From JAJEFO01 sp965221845 (GTDB lineage Bacteria > Pseudomonadota > Alphaproteobacteria > Rhodobacterales > Rhodobacteraceae), in assembly GCA_965221845.1 (NCBI GenBank), contig OZ244919.1:2294001-2358000 (forward strand): 64,000 nucleotides of DNA. The letters are read 5' to 3'. The translations under genes and the position numbers were made by a program. The stretch's first letter is position 1, and every line of letters starts with the position of its first letter. The notes beneath the pieces are model-generated. The model was not told where the DNA came from, made no database searches, and was given only the letters and a program-made list of their open reading frames with translations. Shown one piece after another: positions 63,347 through 64,000 of the stretch.

Positions 63347-64000
63347 TCAGTTCGTGGTGCAGCCCACGCTCTGCCTCCAGCCGGCGTCCATGATATAGCT
63401 GTAGCCATCCCCAGAGTCCGTCCGGGCCCACTGGCCTGATGAGTTTCTGGCTCCGCACAGGCAGGCCTGGACCTTTCTCCGGTTGCTGGGGCCAGAGAGG
63501 TCAGCAAAGGCATAGCACCCGCCCGCCTGTCCGGAGTGGTTGATGTCACCATAATGGCCGAGGGGTCGGGACAGGTCGGGCTCCGTCTTGAAGCAGAACC
63601 TTGCGAGGACATTTTCGGAGAAATCCGACCCCAGACTTATAACCGCGGTGTAGCGCGTTCCCGCTTTCAGGTCGGTAAAGCTGGTGTCCTGTTGCGCGAT
63701 GTTCGATATTGAATTGAAAGCCAGGCGCGCCGGACTGCCGACGCGGGTTTGTCCGTTTTCCACCACGCTGACATAAACGTTCAAAAAGAGATCGTTTCCT
63801 GTGAAGCCTGCCGCCGCAATGGCCGCCGGCGCAATACTTGCCGTCGCCACTTGACGGAAGACGCGTCAAAGGGGGACAGATAACAGGGTGGAACGCAGTT
63901 CATTCTGTTCCGAGGGGCAGGTGTTCGACCCTGTGGTCCCGTTGAGAATGGACCAGTCCACCTGCGCCGTCGCGGGCGCGGCCGGGCCGCGAGGGTGGCG
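63347..64000 (-). CDS. unidentified secreted Cys-containing protein, with an in-frame TGA; 5' end outside window
   Basis: The minus-strand frame entering at 64000 reads PAAPATAQVDWSILNGTTGSNTC, which looks like the end of a signal peptide and a mature N-terminus, and goes on to LRSTLLSVPL before a TGA at 63868-63866. The same frame continues RVFRQVATASIAPAAIAAAGFTGNDLFLNVYVSVVENGQ to a stop at 63347, with cysteines in FCFKTE, GGCYAF, ACLCGA and VGCTTN. Initiation at a GTG (63850) would give 167 residues with no signal. Continuity on both sides of the TGA suggests a nonsense mutation in one secreted protein of over 210 residues. No family was recognised. Local GC is lower than in neighbours. 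Confidence 0.55.

Noticed and set aside
63866..63868. Selenocysteine codon in the secreted protein
   Set aside because: No catalytic Cys context, no visible SECIS-like hairpin directly after it, and no selenoprotein family match. A nonsense mutation is simpler.

Overview
This is a high-GC stretch of a bacterial chromosome, most probably from an alphaproteobacterium of the Rhodobacterales. That placement is inferred from gene content and order: a divergent phaC/phaZ pair with phasins behind CTGC-N3-GCAG sites, glnB-glnA next to nnr, an alaX/DUF3772-MscS/cysK block, and DUF3572, YggT and RpmJ genes. No rRNA gene is present to test it. Two tRNA genes (Ser-GGA and Val-GAC) were found, and no CRISPR array or prophage.

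Region by region. 1-8 kb: the tail of a membrane protein, then a tight operon of AtuA-like, DUF4387, class III CoA-transferase and citryl-CoA-lyase-like genes (probably catabolism of an organic acid through a CoA thioester), then SDR, 6-phosphogluconate dehydrogenase and an AbrB-family membrane protein. 8-17.7 kb: an IS-rich stretch in which an iron-siderophore type ABC operon is decaying (deleted binding protein, permease with offsetting frameshifts, intact ATPase), plus an aldehyde dehydrogenase. 17.7-31 kb: stable core with tRNA-Ser, alaX, MscS-type channel, cysteine synthase, Nnr, glnBA, Do protease, hutG, tRNA-Val, rpmJ and a Gfo/Idh oxidoreductase. 31-43 kb: ureohydrolase, second copy of an IS, PhoX phosphatase, deaminase, a broken DUF3883 gene carrying a 1.17-kb insertion, creatinase and a flavin reductase. 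43.5-48.7 kb: a polyamine-type ABC operon with an embedded DUF1330 gene. 48.7-53.7 kb: the PHA granule cluster (two phasins, phaC, phaZ, DUF3572). 53.7-60.9 kb: a second decaying zone with an ECF sigma remnant, an ISKra4 remnant, YggT, a BrnTA toxin-antitoxin pair and a nest of IS5 inside IS110 inside IS30. 60.9-64 kb: an MFS exporter, murein endopeptidase MepA and an unidentified secreted protein that runs off the window.

Two themes stand out. First, at least eight insertion elements of seven or more families are present, nearly all with broken transposases and several with readable target duplications, beside many broken chromosomal genes. This looks like a genome in an IS-expansion and decay phase, possibly host-associated (inference). 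Second, there are six uninterrupted C or G runs of 9 to 15 bases. Several sit exactly where slippage would switch a gene: between Shine-Dalgarno and start codon, just upstream of a Shine-Dalgarno, or inside a signal-peptide coding region that is at present out of frame. The most unusual locus is 37963-39975, where a DUF3883 gene contains a 1.17-kb insertion bounded by an 11-bp direct repeat. The insertion carries an unrecognised secreted-protein gene with a C15 tract and a relic of a small coiled-coil/membrane protein, and relatives of both recur near 56.2-56.9 kb beside brnTA.
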